A DNA stretch of 64,000 bases from Corythucha ciliata (lineage: Eukaryota > Arthropoda > Insecta > Hemiptera > Tingidae), in assembly GCA_038030265.1 (NCBI GenBank), contig CM075939.1:46667253-46731252 (forward strand), in the 5' to 3' direction. The translations under genes and the position numbers were made by a program. Below the pieces are notes generated by a model. The model had not been told where the DNA came from. It saw nothing but the letters and a program-made list of their open reading frames with translations, and searched no databases. The stretch's first letter is position 1, and each line of letters starts with the position of its first letter. Below, in pieces: positions 45,201 through 56,265 of this stretch.

Positions 45201-47540
45201 GCTCCGAGTAGAAATAATTGAGAGAGAAAAGGAAGAAGAAGATAAGAACAAGAAAAAAAAAAAAAAAAATGATGATAATAATAATAATAATAGAATAAGG
45301 TGAAGTAGTGGAATGTCCTTCTCGTCCACTCTTTCCTCCATTAAAACTCTTCGTGTACCCATTTTTGGACGAAAAAAAGGGCAAAAACTTAGTGAGTTAG
45401 TAATTAAAAGTTCTTTTAACAAGAAAATTATACATCTTCCGTTAGAAAAACGCATTAACTAACCTTTTTATACTGACAAAAAGCTCAGGGACATAAGTCC
45501 AAAACTGTCTTCGGGAAAACTCTGTCTTGGACCTAATGCTGGGTGATTGGTGGGATGGTGATGTGGAGAGGAGAAAGTGCTCAGCTCTTCAGTATTTAAC
45601 GACCAGTTTTCATGGAGTCCAAAAAGAGCCCGTTTAATGGGTGGTGTGAGTCCGAGGTAATATTGATGATGGGTGGGTGGGGGGAAGGTGTCTGTTTACT
45701 GCATCCCTTCTCCTCCTCCTATGCCCACCTTCTATACTCATCCCCAATTTCTGCACCCTAAAACGTTCATTGATTTACGATTTTACAAATTGCTAAGCCA
45801 TTTAATCCACTCGGAACATTTAAGTAGGCCTGTAACCCCCTCCCCCGCCACCACAACCAACTCTGTGAGATATTCCACCTCATTCAGTTTTATTAAGCTG
45901 ACGAGATAAATTAACTTACAAGTTCGTTTTCTGGTAGAATGTGCTTAATTAAGGAAGAGGGGAGTGAAACAGTCCTGCCCTATAAGAGGGATATAGAGTC
46001 TTCTCAAAACCCCAAAAGCAGAGGCGTGTGTTGGGTGAGTGGAGTGAACATCTTTTTCTCAGCAGATAAGAGTTCCAGTGAACCTTCCATACCAATATCT
46101 CCGTATGCTTATTTTGTACTGCCTAATTTAGGCTTTCATTTTTGCAAGCAAACCAGCGTTTTCACATAGAAACGTCTTCAGAAAATCCGTAAGGGCCCGA
46201 ACTTTTCGCCTATACGTAATTATGTTGCGAGATGATACGTCGTGGTATACCGCGCGAACCACTAGATGGGACTTTCGGGGCAAAGTACTCCTGTCATCAG
46301 CAAATCGCTTGGATCTTCAAGTTATATGTATAGTCCGTATGATCATGGCCGGCTTTTAGTTCATTTCATTCTGAAAATGCGCTGTTGGTCTCGTCTGGCA
46401 ATTCTTGTCGATGACAAACGCCAGAAATCGGTTTACGCAATGTTTGGAGAATGGGGGACGCCACCTAACAGATTTGATTTTCAAAACAATGGAAATAAAA
46501 ACTTTAGACATGTACCTACATTATAAAAAATAAATAAATATTTTCTGATGCATACAATAGTTTTCATTGAGTTTTGAAAAAAGGAAGTTATGCTGCCGCA
46601 CCCTGTACTTGCCACAATTTGCCTTGATTTTCTAGTAGTACATGGACAAAAATGTATCAATAAGTAATAGCCATAAACATTGACACGATTGCGACAACCC
46701 AAGGTGTGGATTTTCCAAGGTGTGGATTTTCCAAGGTGTGGCCCAGCCAAATGTCTTCAAATTCTACAGTTTCATTATGGTCAGCTTCAATGATCACGGT
46801 TGTTGACCTCACCTAACGGTCAAAAGTGGTACAAGACTACTGGTACCTTTTTTACCAGGGTTCTATAAGAAATTACGAATGGTAAACGCTCATGTAGTAC
46901 ACAATGAGTCCCACCCACGATGAAAAACAGGAAGTGCTCGGTTTCGTGTGTGAATTTTCGTTGACTTAAAACTTCGCTCGGACAAGAGCACCTTGGGACG
47001 TACTCTGTCAAGAAGCCGATTGTCCTAACCTTAGGACAGCTTCAAAACCGATGGCATCAGTCACTTTATTGCCAAAAGAGACAACGCGAATTTGTAACTC
47101 AAAGCGAAGAACGTTATTGCAAAAAATGCAACATTACGCTATGTAAAAAGCGCTTCACTTCATACAATGCGAACAACGATTATACTGAAAATACTTGTTT
47201 ATTTGCCGTTTTCCCCTTTTTTGCTGAAATATATAGGTACCTAGTGTCTTGCAAAATTTCAATCATGAATGATCCCGGAGTATTATGGGCCGATCACAGA
47301 TAGGAGGGGGGCAGCAAAATCCCCCCCCCCTCGGAGCTGGTCAAATCGTTCTTAACATCGAGGATGGGAGGGGTAGGCAGTTAGTGAGGAGTATTGAAGG
47401 AGGAAGAGTTTCGATCACCCCCCTGAGAGAGGTCACAGATACCCCCCTTGCCCGGAGGCTTGTTATCCCATCATTTACCACTGTCCTCGTTTGAGGACAC
47501 TCCCCCCTCGCTCCTTACAATATGTAATAAAAATATAAAA
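42300..47540. other. non-coding DNA, no gene seen
   Basis: The segment holds a CT tract at about 42,746-42,763, a 13-base C run at 44,612-44,624, an A run followed by an ATA microsatellite at 45,252-45,294, and a 16-bp tandem repeat at 46,699-46,742. The longest frame (43,919-44,377, 152 codons) spans G runs and A-rich tracts, has no good start context and no domain. I would not annotate a gene. Confidence 0.45.
46699..46742. repeat. 16-bp tandem repeat, 2.75 copies
   Basis: CCAAGGTGTGGATTTT is repeated twice exactly and followed by a partial third copy ending in 'ccaaggtgtgg'. Exact copies imply a recent duplication. Confidence 0.85.
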
Positions 47541-47664
47541 ACTAGATGGATATATTGAATAAATCTGTCGCCGGTATTTTAATTAATAAATTAATTAGAC
47601 TGATATTATCCGGACGACGATGGAAGGGCATAGCCCAACACGATTCGAGTTTCGAGAAAAAATG

Positions 47665-47730
47665 GCTCCCCGGCGGGATTTGAACCTCTGGATTACCAGT
47701 CCAGCACGCTGCCATTTGCGCCACGGAGAC
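47665..47730 (-). pseudogene. tRNA-like sequence with 7-nt deletion
   Basis: Inverted copy of the tRNA-like sequence at 48,033-48,105. Acceptor, D and anticodon arms are identical, but seven bases spanning the variable loop and the 5' side of the T stem are missing, so the T arm cannot form. Confidence 0.85.
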
Positions 47731-48032
47731 GCCTATGGGAGTCGTACTCCCAGGGATAAGCTAAGCCGAACCCCACCCAGGTCCATTGTTTCTCGAAACT
47801 CTAGGCGCTTCTCCTGATCGGTAAACCACGCCGAATTTTATCTTATCTAGATGTTGTCAGATGGATATATTGAATAAATCTGTCGCCGGTATTTTAATTA
47901 ATAAATTAATTAGACTGATATTATCCGGACGACGATGGAAGGGCATAGCCCAACACGATTCGAGTTTCGAGAAAAAATGGACCTGGGTGGGGTTCGGCTT
48001 AGCTTATCCCTCGGAGTACGACTCCCATAGGC

Positions 48033-48105
48033 GTCTCCGTGGCGCAAATGGCAGCGTGCTGGACTGGTAATCCAGAGGTTGCGGGTTCAAATCCCGCCGG
48101 GGAGC
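48033..48105 (+). tRNA. tRNA-like gene, anticodon GGT (Thr), probably repeat-borne
   Basis: The 73-nt sequence folds as a cloverleaf: acceptor GTCTCCG with CGGGGAG (6 of 7 pairs, one G-U; the terminal G-G fails), D stem GCGC/GCGT with loop AAATGGCA, anticodon stem CTGGA/TCCAG with a 7-base loop whose centre is GGT (48,066-48,068), T stem GCGGG/CCCGC with loop TTCAAAT. Both internal promoter boxes look usable. Animal threonine tRNAs for this box normally start the anticodon with A (inosine), so GGT is unusual. Lying in a foldback repeat, it is more likely a tRNA-derived mobile sequence than a host tRNA. Confidence 0.6.
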
Positions 48106-48235
48106 CATTATTTCTCGAAACTCGAATCGTGTTGGGCTATGCCCTTCCATCGTCGTCCGGATAATATCAGTCTAATTAATTTATTAATTAATATAAAAAC
48201 TGTCTGGTAGCATTATTGCGATACCATTCAACACG

Positions 48236-50270
48236 TTTTTTTTTTTTTTTTTTTTTTAAATTATTAAACTTTTTGTATTACATTATACTTTATGTTATGT
48301 TCATTTTCAGACTATCTTATTCGTACACAAGTACAGTGAAACATGTGTGAGGGTGGCTGTCCAATGACAGTCCCTCGTTATATGTACAATGTTTTTCTTT
48401 GTTTTTTTTTTTTTTTTTTTTTATGAATTACATGCTAGATAATTTTTTTTTTTGGTACATTACATTGATATAATGACTAGGGGGTTTCCTTTTTTTTTTA
48501 TAGATTACATAGATTAACACACTTTAGACTAGATACTTTATAGATTAACACAGATACAGACATTTAATTAGTTTAACTTTAGTAGATTAAATTTATTAGA
48601 TATAGGCACTTAAACGCAGATTATATAGATTAACACAGGTAATATAGATTAACACAGATGATCAGACTAGGCGTCTTCAACTAGATCAGTAGCGCGTTTT
48701 CTTTTGAGGCGTCGGGGGAATCGTGTCCTTTCCCACGACAACAATAATTCTTCAAACGCCAAAGGTTGGTGTGATGTGATGGTGTCATGCATGCGAATCA
48801 TTGTTGATTTGATCACATCTTCCACTTCGGGCGATGGATGACACAGTTCTGTACAAACCAAGAGGCGTCGGTTATCATGCGGAGGACACGGTTTTGCTGC
48901 GTTTGAACCCGTTTTATTTGTGATTTACTCGCCAAGCCCCAGACTGAACAGCCATACTGCCATATAGGACGGATAGCAGTGAGGTAAACCAGTCGTTTGT
49001 TGTCCAAAGATAGTGGTGAGGTCCTAGATATCAATGGTTTCAAGAGATTGATCCTGGATCGAAGTCTCTTAACTAGATCGCCGATATGGAAGTTGTATGT
49101 GAGACGCTATTCTAGGTGGATTCCCAGGTATCGGACTACTTCGGCCTCGGGTATTTGGTTGCTGTTCATGGTTATTGGGTTGGTTCTATAGTTGGTTTTG
49201 AGTGTGAATGTGGTGGTATATGATTTGGTTGTGTTCATGTTTATTCTCCATCGTTTGGTCCATTGTTCTATATCGTTAAGGTGTTGCTGTAGTTTTTCAG
49301 ATGCAGCGATGCCTGACCAGTCGCGGGAAAGTACAGCGTGATCATCAGCAAACATTGCCGAGGTTGTATTTTGGGCTGATGGAATGTCAGATACATAAAT
49401 CAGGTAGAGGATTGGACCCCATACACTTCCTTGTGGCACTGATGCAAGGGCGTTTCTACTAGGAGACTGTGCACCATCACATTTCACATGGAACGTTCGA
49501 TTTGACAGGAATGATTGTACGACACGATAGTGTGTGTCGGTTAGCAGTGGTTTGAGTTTGAATAGTAGTCCAGGGTGCCAAACCCTGTCAAAGGCTTGCT
49601 GGGTATCGAGGAATAGCCCCTGGCAGACTTGCTGATTTTCGTAAGTCTCAGGGATGTTTTCTACTACTCTATGGAGTTGTTTCTGGCAAGAAATGTGGTG
49701 TCGGAATCCGAATTGGAAGTTTGGTATGACAGGGGTGAGTGACGGGAGTAACTTAGGGAGCATGAGTCTCTCGAATATTTTTGAAAAGATGGAGAGTAGA
49801 CTTATAGGTCGATAGCTGGTTGGGTCGTTCGCTGATTTTTTGGGTTTTCGGATCATTATAATCTCAGCATACTTCCAACGGGCGGGAAAATACGTGATGC
49901 GAAGGATTGCATTGTAGATTTGGGTCAGTTGGACCAATGCTTTTCTTAAAGGGTTTTGCAGAGGGGTTGTGTGATGCGATCCGAACCAGGCGATTTCTTG
50001 GTAGGTGATCTGGCAATTGCATTCTTCACTTGGGTTGGCGTAAAGAAATCTCTGAAAGGTGTTATCTCTAAGGGCTCAGTGATAGCCTCTTCAACGTGGC
50101 GATGGAAGTCGAGTAGGTCGCTTGGATTGGGCGTGAACTGTTCGGATAACTGATTCGAAAACAAAAGGGCTTTTTCTTCGGGCGTGGAGTACCATCTCCT
50201 GTTGTACTTGAGTGCAGGCATATTGCAAGTCTGTTTCGTTAGTATTTTTGCTTTATGCCATAGCGAATTA
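48236..50270 (-). mobile_element. 5'-truncated jockey-type LINE
   Basis: The minus-strand element ends in a 22-base A tail (T run at 48,236-48,257), preceded by a T-rich 3' region containing many 'gattaacacag' words (48,530-48,660). ORF2 remnants occupy 48,667-50,268. The 5' end is lost just upstream of the reverse transcriptase. There is no RNase H between the reverse transcriptase and the tail, as in the jockey group. No target duplication was found. Confidence 0.8.
48667..50268 (-). pseudogene. jockey-type LINE reverse transcriptase, frameshifted
   Basis: Minus-strand segments run in order: the linker before RT with STPEEKALLFSNQLSEQF and SPGSDRIT (to 49,946), a frameshift near 49,945, RT with SYRPISLLSIFSKIFERL, FQFGFRHHISCQKQL, FLDTQQAFDRVWH, SVPQGSVWGPILYLIY, catalytic FADD (about 49,345) and YLGIHLE, a stop at 49,107, the thumb with YLTAIRPIWQYGCSVWG in the same frame, and another frameshift near 48,860 leading to a last segment ending at 48,667. 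The jockey-type order is clear. At least three lesions make it a pseudogene. Confidence 0.85.
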
Positions 50271-50274
50271 AATG

Positions 50275-51780
50275 AAAAATAAAAAATTATAATATAATTA
50301 TTAAGAAAAAATTATTTAAAACAATAAATAAATAATAACAATGAATAAAAATAATTTCAAAGAAAAATATCTTTGAACTTATTTTATTTCTTGCTTATTT
50401 TCCTGTTTTAGTTCCTATTTATTTATTTCCTTATTATTTAGTTCCTAAATAGCGTTGAACTTCACTACTTCCTCTTAGCGCTCTAAAATTCGACTCAATA
50501 ATTTAACGTAACAAAAGCCCTGGGTTCCATTTTGAGATTTATCGAAAACTTTGATGGGGGAGGGGGGTGAAATGTGGGATGAAATTTCAAAAAAATCGAT
50601 TAAATTCACACGTTTGTCATAAAATATGACACAAAAATTTAAAATAAAAATCCCTTGACGGAAAACTACCGAAACTTTTCGACATGTTTGAAGAGAGGGT
50701 GGTGAAAATAGAGGAAGAAGTTCGGCTTAATGAAACAATTTATGGTATCAAAATTATTACTTCTGGGACGGCATAGGGTATCCGTATACGGAATGAAATG
50801 CACTCTTTACGACCGCCAGCTGCCAGAGCGAAATTTTTTACACTTGGGGCCCCGGGCCGCCAATTAGCTATTTTTCTCAATTTTTTTCGCGCATTAGCGT
50901 TTTAATGTCAATTTTATCCGCGAATTTGCGTTTTCTCTATTTTAACTGTAAATGAGTGTTTTTTCTTAACTTTAGCCGCGAATTAGCGCTATGTTTGTAT
51001 AATTTCAAAACACAAAGTTGCAGCGTTCCCAATTAACATGTTGCTTTTCCTGTCAAGTCAAGCTCGAAATTTCGTCAGAATTCCGTCAAAGTGGATTCCA
51101 TCCAGTCAAATAATCCGTCAAATAAGTAACAATAAGTATAGCGCGCCCATGGTACGGGCCGCCGTAGTAGGGGACAGTCAGATCCAAAGCGCTTTCTTTT
51201 GAGGATAGGGTGACCAGACGTCCTATACTTTCCCCGAGCGTGTCATACTTTTATAAGAGCGTCCGGGGACGTCCGGGCTCATTTTTCAGGTGCCTGAGGA
51301 GAGGTCAAAATTGTCCCCTTTCTTGTTCTACTTTACGGTGTCAACATGTAACGCCTAGTCAAGTCCCAACAACTGTCACGTTCAAACTGAAGGGCCTAGT
51401 ATCTTACACTGACCCCACAAACTAGAACATTAAACCGTCAATTGGCTATTTCAACTTCCCTTTGGTTAATTCAAAACCCAACTTTCATCATTTTGGCACC
51501 TACACAACTTTTGCGGACTTTCTCTCTTTCAAAATCAATTTTTGTGGATTTGATTTCATTCAAAACTAGTAAACAATTTTAACATTAAACATATCAACGA
51601 TTAGTCGTTGTTGACTTGTTTACAGGCGTCCTACTATTATGCCCTACTTTCCATTGCAAGCGTCCTACTTTTGTTTTACTTTTTTTCTGTCAGACGTCCT
51701 CGGACACTACTTTGAGGAGGTTCCTGGAAGGCTTGAAAATGGAAAAATAGGGAATTTAAGGTTTCATGTTCATGGAAACA
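50275..51780. other. non-coding DNA with a short class 1 block
   Basis: AT-rich DNA, then a reverse class 1 block at 50,855-51,000. Bases 51,207-51,720 begin with 'agggtgaccagacgtcctat' and end near 'agacgtcctcggacactact', with internal 'gcgtcctacttt' copies. This looks like a decayed DNA transposon of the kind whose ends start AGGGTGACCAGA, but the inverted match is too weak to call. No gene is seen. Confidence 0.4.
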
Positions 51781-51954
51781 AAGTTCCAAAAAAACCGCTC
51801 ATTGTAGGCTAAAAGTCAAGAAAAAATTGCGACTTCGCGGTGTTAAAAAAAAAATGTAGAAAAACCGCTAATACGCACTGTTCAGAAAACAAGCCAAGTT
51901 TGCGGCTCGTGCCGCAAACTTGACAAAGATGAGAAAAAGACTAATTCATAGCCA
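51781..51954 (+). repeat. class 1 array, forward, left part
   Basis: Units such as 'gcggtgttaaaaaaaaaatg' and 'aaaaaccgctaatacgc' lead up to the foldback element at 51,955. The array resumes at 56,590, so one array was split by the insertion. Confidence 0.65.
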
Positions 51955-52049
51955 GGGGGGTGATTCTGTAACTTGCAAAATTTACGTGTCGTAAAATGGA
52001 AGAAGGGCGAGGAGAGGTACCTCGTTACCATGGTTTTTACGATACCTAG

Positions 52050-52186
52050 TGTAAGGTACTCAAGTCATTTTAATAAACCAAAATCAAGTTCTGTATTTTA
52101 GCAAAAACGAAAACTCTCTCTTTTTTTATATCTCTCACAAGACGCCTCCACTCACACTCGTTGCTAGGGAACTCGCGTTCCCTACA
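52050..52186 (-). repeat. 3' LTR of the Gypsy element
   Basis: 137 bp; on the plus strand it starts TGTAAGGTACTC and ends CGTTCCCTACA. It contains the stop codon of the gag-pol frame (52,135-52,137) and 17 codons before it. No base differs from the other LTR by my reading. Confidence 0.95.
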
Positions 52187-55100
52187 TCTTCCTTCCCCTT
52201 TCTCGGACGATCTTCTTTTCTACGAATTTGGTCGGCATGCTTGCGTTCACACTTCCCGTCCACAAGAACGTGATATGAGATGTCGCCTGTTCTTCTTAAT
52301 ATTATTCCTGGGGTCCAGCCTTTCGTCAGCTTGTTAGACACCCAGACTTCCTCCCCCTCGACGAACGATCTGAACCTTGTTCGAGAGTCTCTGTAAAGCC
52401 TTTGTTTTGTCAGGGCGACATCAATTTTTTTAGAAACGCAGGGCTTCAGTAAATCGAAAATTGATCGTAACCGACGACCCATTAGCAGTTCGCTTGGAGT
52501 TCTTCCCGTGGTAGAGTGAGGCGTGTTCCTATACGAAATTAAAAATTCTCTGAGCTTGTCCATAATCGTCCCTTTTGATTTATTTGCGGCTGTCATTCGA
52601 GTTTTGAATGTTCGAACTGCCCTTTCTGCTAATCCATTGCTTCTAGGATGATACGGGGTGACCTTAATGTGAGTGATGCAGTTTGTTTTGCAAAATTGAC
52701 GAAATTCTAATGAAATGAATTGAGGACCATTGTCGGTGACCATCGAGACTGGAAGCCCGTGCTGAGCGAATATGTTTTTCAGAGCCTCGATCGTTGCTGC
52801 CGTCGTGGTAGTCCGCATCGGGATGACGTCCATCCATTTCGAGGTTGCATCCACCAAAACCAACCAGTAAGATCCCACGAATGGACCCGCAAAATCGAGG
52901 TGAAGTCTTGTCCAAGGTTGAGATGGGACATTCCACGAATAAATTGGCATTTCCTCTGCTTTTGGTCTGGATTGCTGACATGGATTGCACAGTTTTGCGT
53001 ATTTTTCAATTTCTCTGTCAACACCAGGCCACCAGAAATGTAAACGAGCAATATCTCGCATGGCTCGAATCCCAGGATGACCCTTATGAATCATCTGGAG
53101 AAAGTTCTTCTGGAGTTCGAGGGGCACTAAAAGTCTACCATTCCACATGAGAATGCCTTCTTCGTATGACAGCTCGCTTTTCTTCTCGAAAAATGGATGG
53201 ATTTTCACATCCAAGTCCTTCTTATCCGGCCATCCCCTTTCCAAATATCCGATAATTCTCTGCAATACTCTATCCCCGGCCGTCAATCTTCTAAAATGTG
53301 ATGAAGTCACAGGCATGTCCTGTAAATGTAAGCGAAGAAGATGACAACGACTGGCCTTTCCCATTTCCTCCAGGCTACTCGGATGAACATCTGTCATTGG
53401 CAATCTCGACAACGAATCCGCGACAGTGTTGTTTTTACCTTGAACGTACTCTATAGTGTAGTCGTAGCTGCGAAGAATCAGCGCCCATCTTGTTAAACGA
53501 TTCGCTGCCATCTTGGGTATCTCACGGTCGTTGCCTAGAATTTGAATAAGTGGTTTATGATCAGTTCTCAAAATGAACTTTCTGCCTCGAAGGTACTGAT
53601 CGAAACGCTTGAGCGAGAAAATTAAAGCCAGAGCTTCTCTGTCTATAGCTGAATAGCGTTGTTCTGCTGGTTTGAGGAGCCTAGAGGCAAAAGCCACAGG
53701 TCGCTCCGTCCCATTAGGCATTTTATGGAACATGACTGCCCCGATTCCTTTTACGCTTGCATCAGCCGAGACAATCAGAGGTAGTTCCAAAGAATAGTGC
53801 GTAAGAGAGCTTGTGGACGTCATCAATGTTTTAAGTCGATTGAACACCGAAGTGCACTCATCATTCCAGACCCACTTGACATCCTTCTTCGTCAACCTGT
53901 GCAAGGGCGCGCAAATTCCCTGCAAGTTGTCAACAAAACGACTATAATAATTTATTGATCCAAGAAATGATTTGATTTCTTGCACGTTCGACGGAGTGGG
54001 CATTTTATTTATCGCATCCAAGTGATCAGGCAAAGGGCGAATACCATCTTCGTCTAAGACGTGACCTAAGTACTGAACACTCTTTTGAAGCCATTTGCAT
54101 TTTGAGACCTGAGTCTTTATTCCTGAAGCTGAAAGACGAGTCAAGACCTCTTCGACTGCAGTTAAATGATCTTCAATCGTGACTCCACTGATCAGAATAT
54201 CATCTAGGTAGCATGCGACGTTCTTGATTCCCGAAAGAATAGTGTCCATTACCTTTTGAAAAAAATTTGGAGCAAAGCAAACGCCAAATGGAAGTCTCTT
54301 GTATTTAAAAAAACCTTTGTGAGTTGAAATCACGAGAAAATGTTGGGACTCCTCTTCCACTTCCAGTTGTAGATAAGCATCCTTCAAATCGAGTACAGAG
54401 AAAAATCTGCCCCCACTGAGTTTTGAAGTTATTTCGTCGAAAGTCGGTAAAGGATGAAAATCAGTGAGAATGTGTGGGTTTATTGTAACCCTGAAATCCC
54501 CGCAAAGGCGGACAGCCCCGTTTGATTTCATTACAATTACCACAGGGGAAGCCCACGTGAGAGGACTAGACGTGGCGTCCACAGGCTCTAAAACTTCAGC
54601 CTTTACCAATCTCTCTATCTCATCCTCCACTTGAGAGCGTAGGGCAAAAGGGACCGGTCGAGGGCGAAAAACTCTGGGAAAAGTTCCTTCTTTCATGTGA
54701 ATTTTAGCCTTGTAGCCCAATATTTTACCCGAGCCTTCGAAAACGTTCTTGAATTTTGAGAGCAATGAATTGAGGTTATTCTGACCGATTTCACTAGTGG
54801 ATTTCGAGGAGTTTGTTTTCTGATCACCTACGAAACACAAACGAGCACCTTCAGGCATGGGCAACTTGAAAATTAAAGCCCAGTCTAGGCCGAATAAAGG
54901 TAAATCATTTCGTTTAACAACAACGACCTCCAATCTTTTGCGCTTCCCAAACGCCGACACCTGAAGATTTAACTTCCCTATCGTTTCCACTGGGAATCCC
55001 GTGTACGCAAGAAGGTTGTCCGTCGGAGCCAATGGAGGAGATCCTAGTTTTTTCCATACACGTTTACTTATGACTGACTTAGCAGCTCCTGGATCATACA

Positions 55101-56220
55101 ACATTTCCAATCTAACTCCATTAAGTTCTACAGGTACCATAAGCTTCGTCCCACATCCGTTAATGTTGTTCACGGCGTCTTGACTGCAAAGGGAACTGGC
55201 ACTAGTACTTCCAGACCCTCCTAACTGTCGTGCTCTGATGTTTTGATTTGACGCCCCAGCGTCAACGATTATGGCGCGATGAGTTTTAACACACACCCTT
55301 GCGAAATGGTTTTCTTTACCACACGCATTGCATTTGGAGCCTGAAGCAGGGCATTTTCGTCCCACTCCGTGCTTTGGAAAACCGCACTGCAAACAGTCTG
55401 TGGAACGTGATAACTTCCGTGGACGCGGTTTCCCAGGAAAATCCCGTGTGTTTCCTACAGACTTGTTGCTGGCCTTCCCTCCAATCCGGTTTACTTCAGG
55501 ATTAATGGTGGTAAATGTGGAGAGTACCGCCCTTTGTGATGAAGCCCTCTCCAACGCCAGTGCAGTTGCTTCTACCTCGGAAAAAGTTGTGGCATTGGAC
55601 GGATGTAAACGAATCAGTTCCTCTTGCCAGCGCGCCTGATTGATCCCAATTACCAACTGATCCCGCAATCGTTCGCTCAATGACTCGCCAAAATCACAAG
55701 TACCTGCTAACACCCTCAAACCATTGACAAATTTCGGAATTGTTTCGCCTTCGTTCCTAAACCTGGATGCGAAGGTGCGACGTTCGGAAAAAATACAAGT
55801 TGATTTGACGTAATAACCGTTTAGGACCCGTTTCAAATCCGTGTACGGTACCGTCCTAATCTCTTTCGGTCGGAAATGGTCGACCAGAATTTTGAACGAC
55901 GTGGGACCCACTGAAGAAAGGAAAAGAATCGCTTTGACATCGTCTGTCACTGTGTTACCCAGCAAGTGTCTTTCAAGCTCTATTTCAAACCGACTCATGT
56001 AATAAGGCCATTCCTCTGATTCCTCGTCGAAACTAGGGAATTTAAAGCTTCGTAAAAAAGACATGTTACCTGCTGGATATGTTTCTTTTCCTCGCCTGTC
56101 TTCACCACTGTCTACTTCATCGTCTGAAATCTGCTTCCGTTGGACGTTTGGTGTTGAGTCCCCGTCTTCGTCATGTCTGTCCTTTCTTCGTGCACTTTTG
56201 CTTTTAGATTTATATGGCAT
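52135..56220 (-). CDS. Ty3/Gypsy gag-pol polyprotein
   Basis: One uninterrupted frame of 1,361 codons from the ATG at 56,220, 60 bases inside the 5' LTR. In order: a basic N-terminus and capsid (to about residue 260); two knuckle-like motifs CLQCGFPKHGVGRKC and CNACGKENHFARVC (about 277-310); protease with LYDPGAAKSVIS (about 375); reverse transcriptase with LDLKDAYLQL and YLDD (about 675); RNase H with SADASVKGIGAV and TDHKPL (about 820-895); integrase HH-CC (HKGHPGIR ... CNPCQQ, about 1,048-1,085) and core with DFAGP, VTDNGPQF, NGLAERAVRTFK (about 1,116-1,200). Gag and pol need no frameshift. The protease motif is D-P-G rather than the usual D-S/T-G. All catalytic residues of RT and integrase are present. 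Confidence 0.95.
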   Translation of the reverse strand: MPYKSKSKSARRKDRHDEDGDSTPNVQRKQISDDEVDSGEDRRGKETYPAGNMSFLRSFKFPSFDEESEEWPYYMSRFEIELERHLLGNTVTDDVKAILFLSSVGPTSFKILVDHFRPKEIRTVPYTDLKRVLNGYYVKSTCIFSERRTFASRFRNEGETIPKFVNGLRVLAGTCDFGESLSERLRDQLVIGINQARWQEELIRLHPSNATTFSEVEATALALERASSQRAVLSTFTTINPEVNRIGGKASNKSVGNTRDFPGKPRPRKLSRSTDCLQCGFPKHGVGRKCPASGSKCNACGKENHFARVCVKTHRAIIVDAGASNQNIRARQLGGSGSTSASSLCSQDAVNNINGCGTKLMVPVELNGVRLEMLYDPGAAKSVISKRVWKKLGSPPLAPTDNLLAYTGFPVETIGKLNLQVSAFGKRKRLEVVVVKRNDLPLFGLDWALIFKLPMPEGARLCFVGDQKTNSSKSTSEIGQNNLNSLLSKFKNVFEGSGKILGYKAKIHMKEGTFPRVFRPRPVPFALRSQVEDEIERLVKAEVLEPVDATSSPLTWASPVVIVMKSNGAVRLCGDFRVTINPHILTDFHPLPTFDEITSKLSGGRFFSVLDLKDAYLQLEVEEESQHFLVISTHKGFFKYKRLPFGVCFAPNFFQKVMDTILSGIKNVACYLDDILISGVTIEDHLTAVEEVLTRLSASGIKTQVSKCKWLQKSVQYLGHVLDEDGIRPLPDHLDAINKMPTPSNVQEIKSFLGSINYYSRFVDNLQGICAPLHRLTKKDVKWVWNDECTSVFNRLKTLMTSTSSLTHYSLELPLIVSADASVKGIGAVMFHKMPNGTERPVAFASRLLKPAEQRYSAIDREALALIFSLKRFDQYLRGRKFILRTDHKPLIQILGNDREIPKMAANRLTRWALILRSYDYTIEYVQGKNNTVADSLSRLPMTDVHPSSLEEMGKASRCHLLRLHLQDMPVTSSHFRRLTAGDRVLQRIIGYLERGWPDKKDLDVKIHPFFEKKSELSYEEGILMWNGRLLVPLELQKNFLQMIHKGHPGIRAMRDIARLHFWWPGVDREIEKYAKLCNPCQQSRPKAEEMPIYSWNVPSQPWTRLHLDFAGPFVGSYWLVLVDATSKWMDVIPMRTTTTAATIEALKNIFAQHGLPVSMVTDNGPQFISLEFRQFCKTNCITHIKVTPYHPRSNGLAERAVRTFKTRMTAANKSKGTIMDKLREFLISYRNTPHSTTGRTPSELLMGRRLRSIFDLLKPCVSKKIDVALTKQRLYRDSRTRFRSFVEGEEVWVSNKLTKGWTPGIILRRTGDISYHVLVDGKCERKHADQIRRKEDRPRKGKEDVGNASSLATSVSGGVL
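52187..52204 (-). promoter_or_regulatory. polypurine tract
   Basis: On the minus strand GAGAAAGGGGAAGGAAGA directly precedes the 3' LTR and would prime plus-strand synthesis. It is also coding, specifying RKGKED near the end of the polyprotein. Confidence 0.85.
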
Positions 56221-56265
56221 TACAGCCACAAGCGCGAAAAAAAATAAAAAAAATTTAAAAAAATT

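Larger units (their letters stand above)
47544..48193. repeat. tandem pair of tRNA-bearing foldback repeats, cores inverted
   Basis: A 122-bp segment (47,544-47,665) is repeated directly at 47,859-47,980. Its inner 87 bases also occur inverted at 48,107-48,193, so the second unit is a foldback with a core at 47,979-48,106. The first unit has the same core (47,664-47,784) in the opposite orientation, with one substitution and a 7-base deletion, and then only a stub of the inverted arm ('tttctcgaaact'). 'atataaaaact' borders the whole structure on both sides and might be a target duplication. Core inversion by recombination between the arms is the simplest explanation. Confidence 0.85.

Noticed and set aside
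51207..51720. Possible DNA transposon beginning AGGGTGACCAGACG
   Set aside because: The start resembles known transposon ends, but the inverted partner at the right is too weak and no duplication could be read.
55328..55639. Open frames antisense to the Gypsy polyprotein
   Set aside because: They overlap the well-supported gag-pol frame and have no domains.
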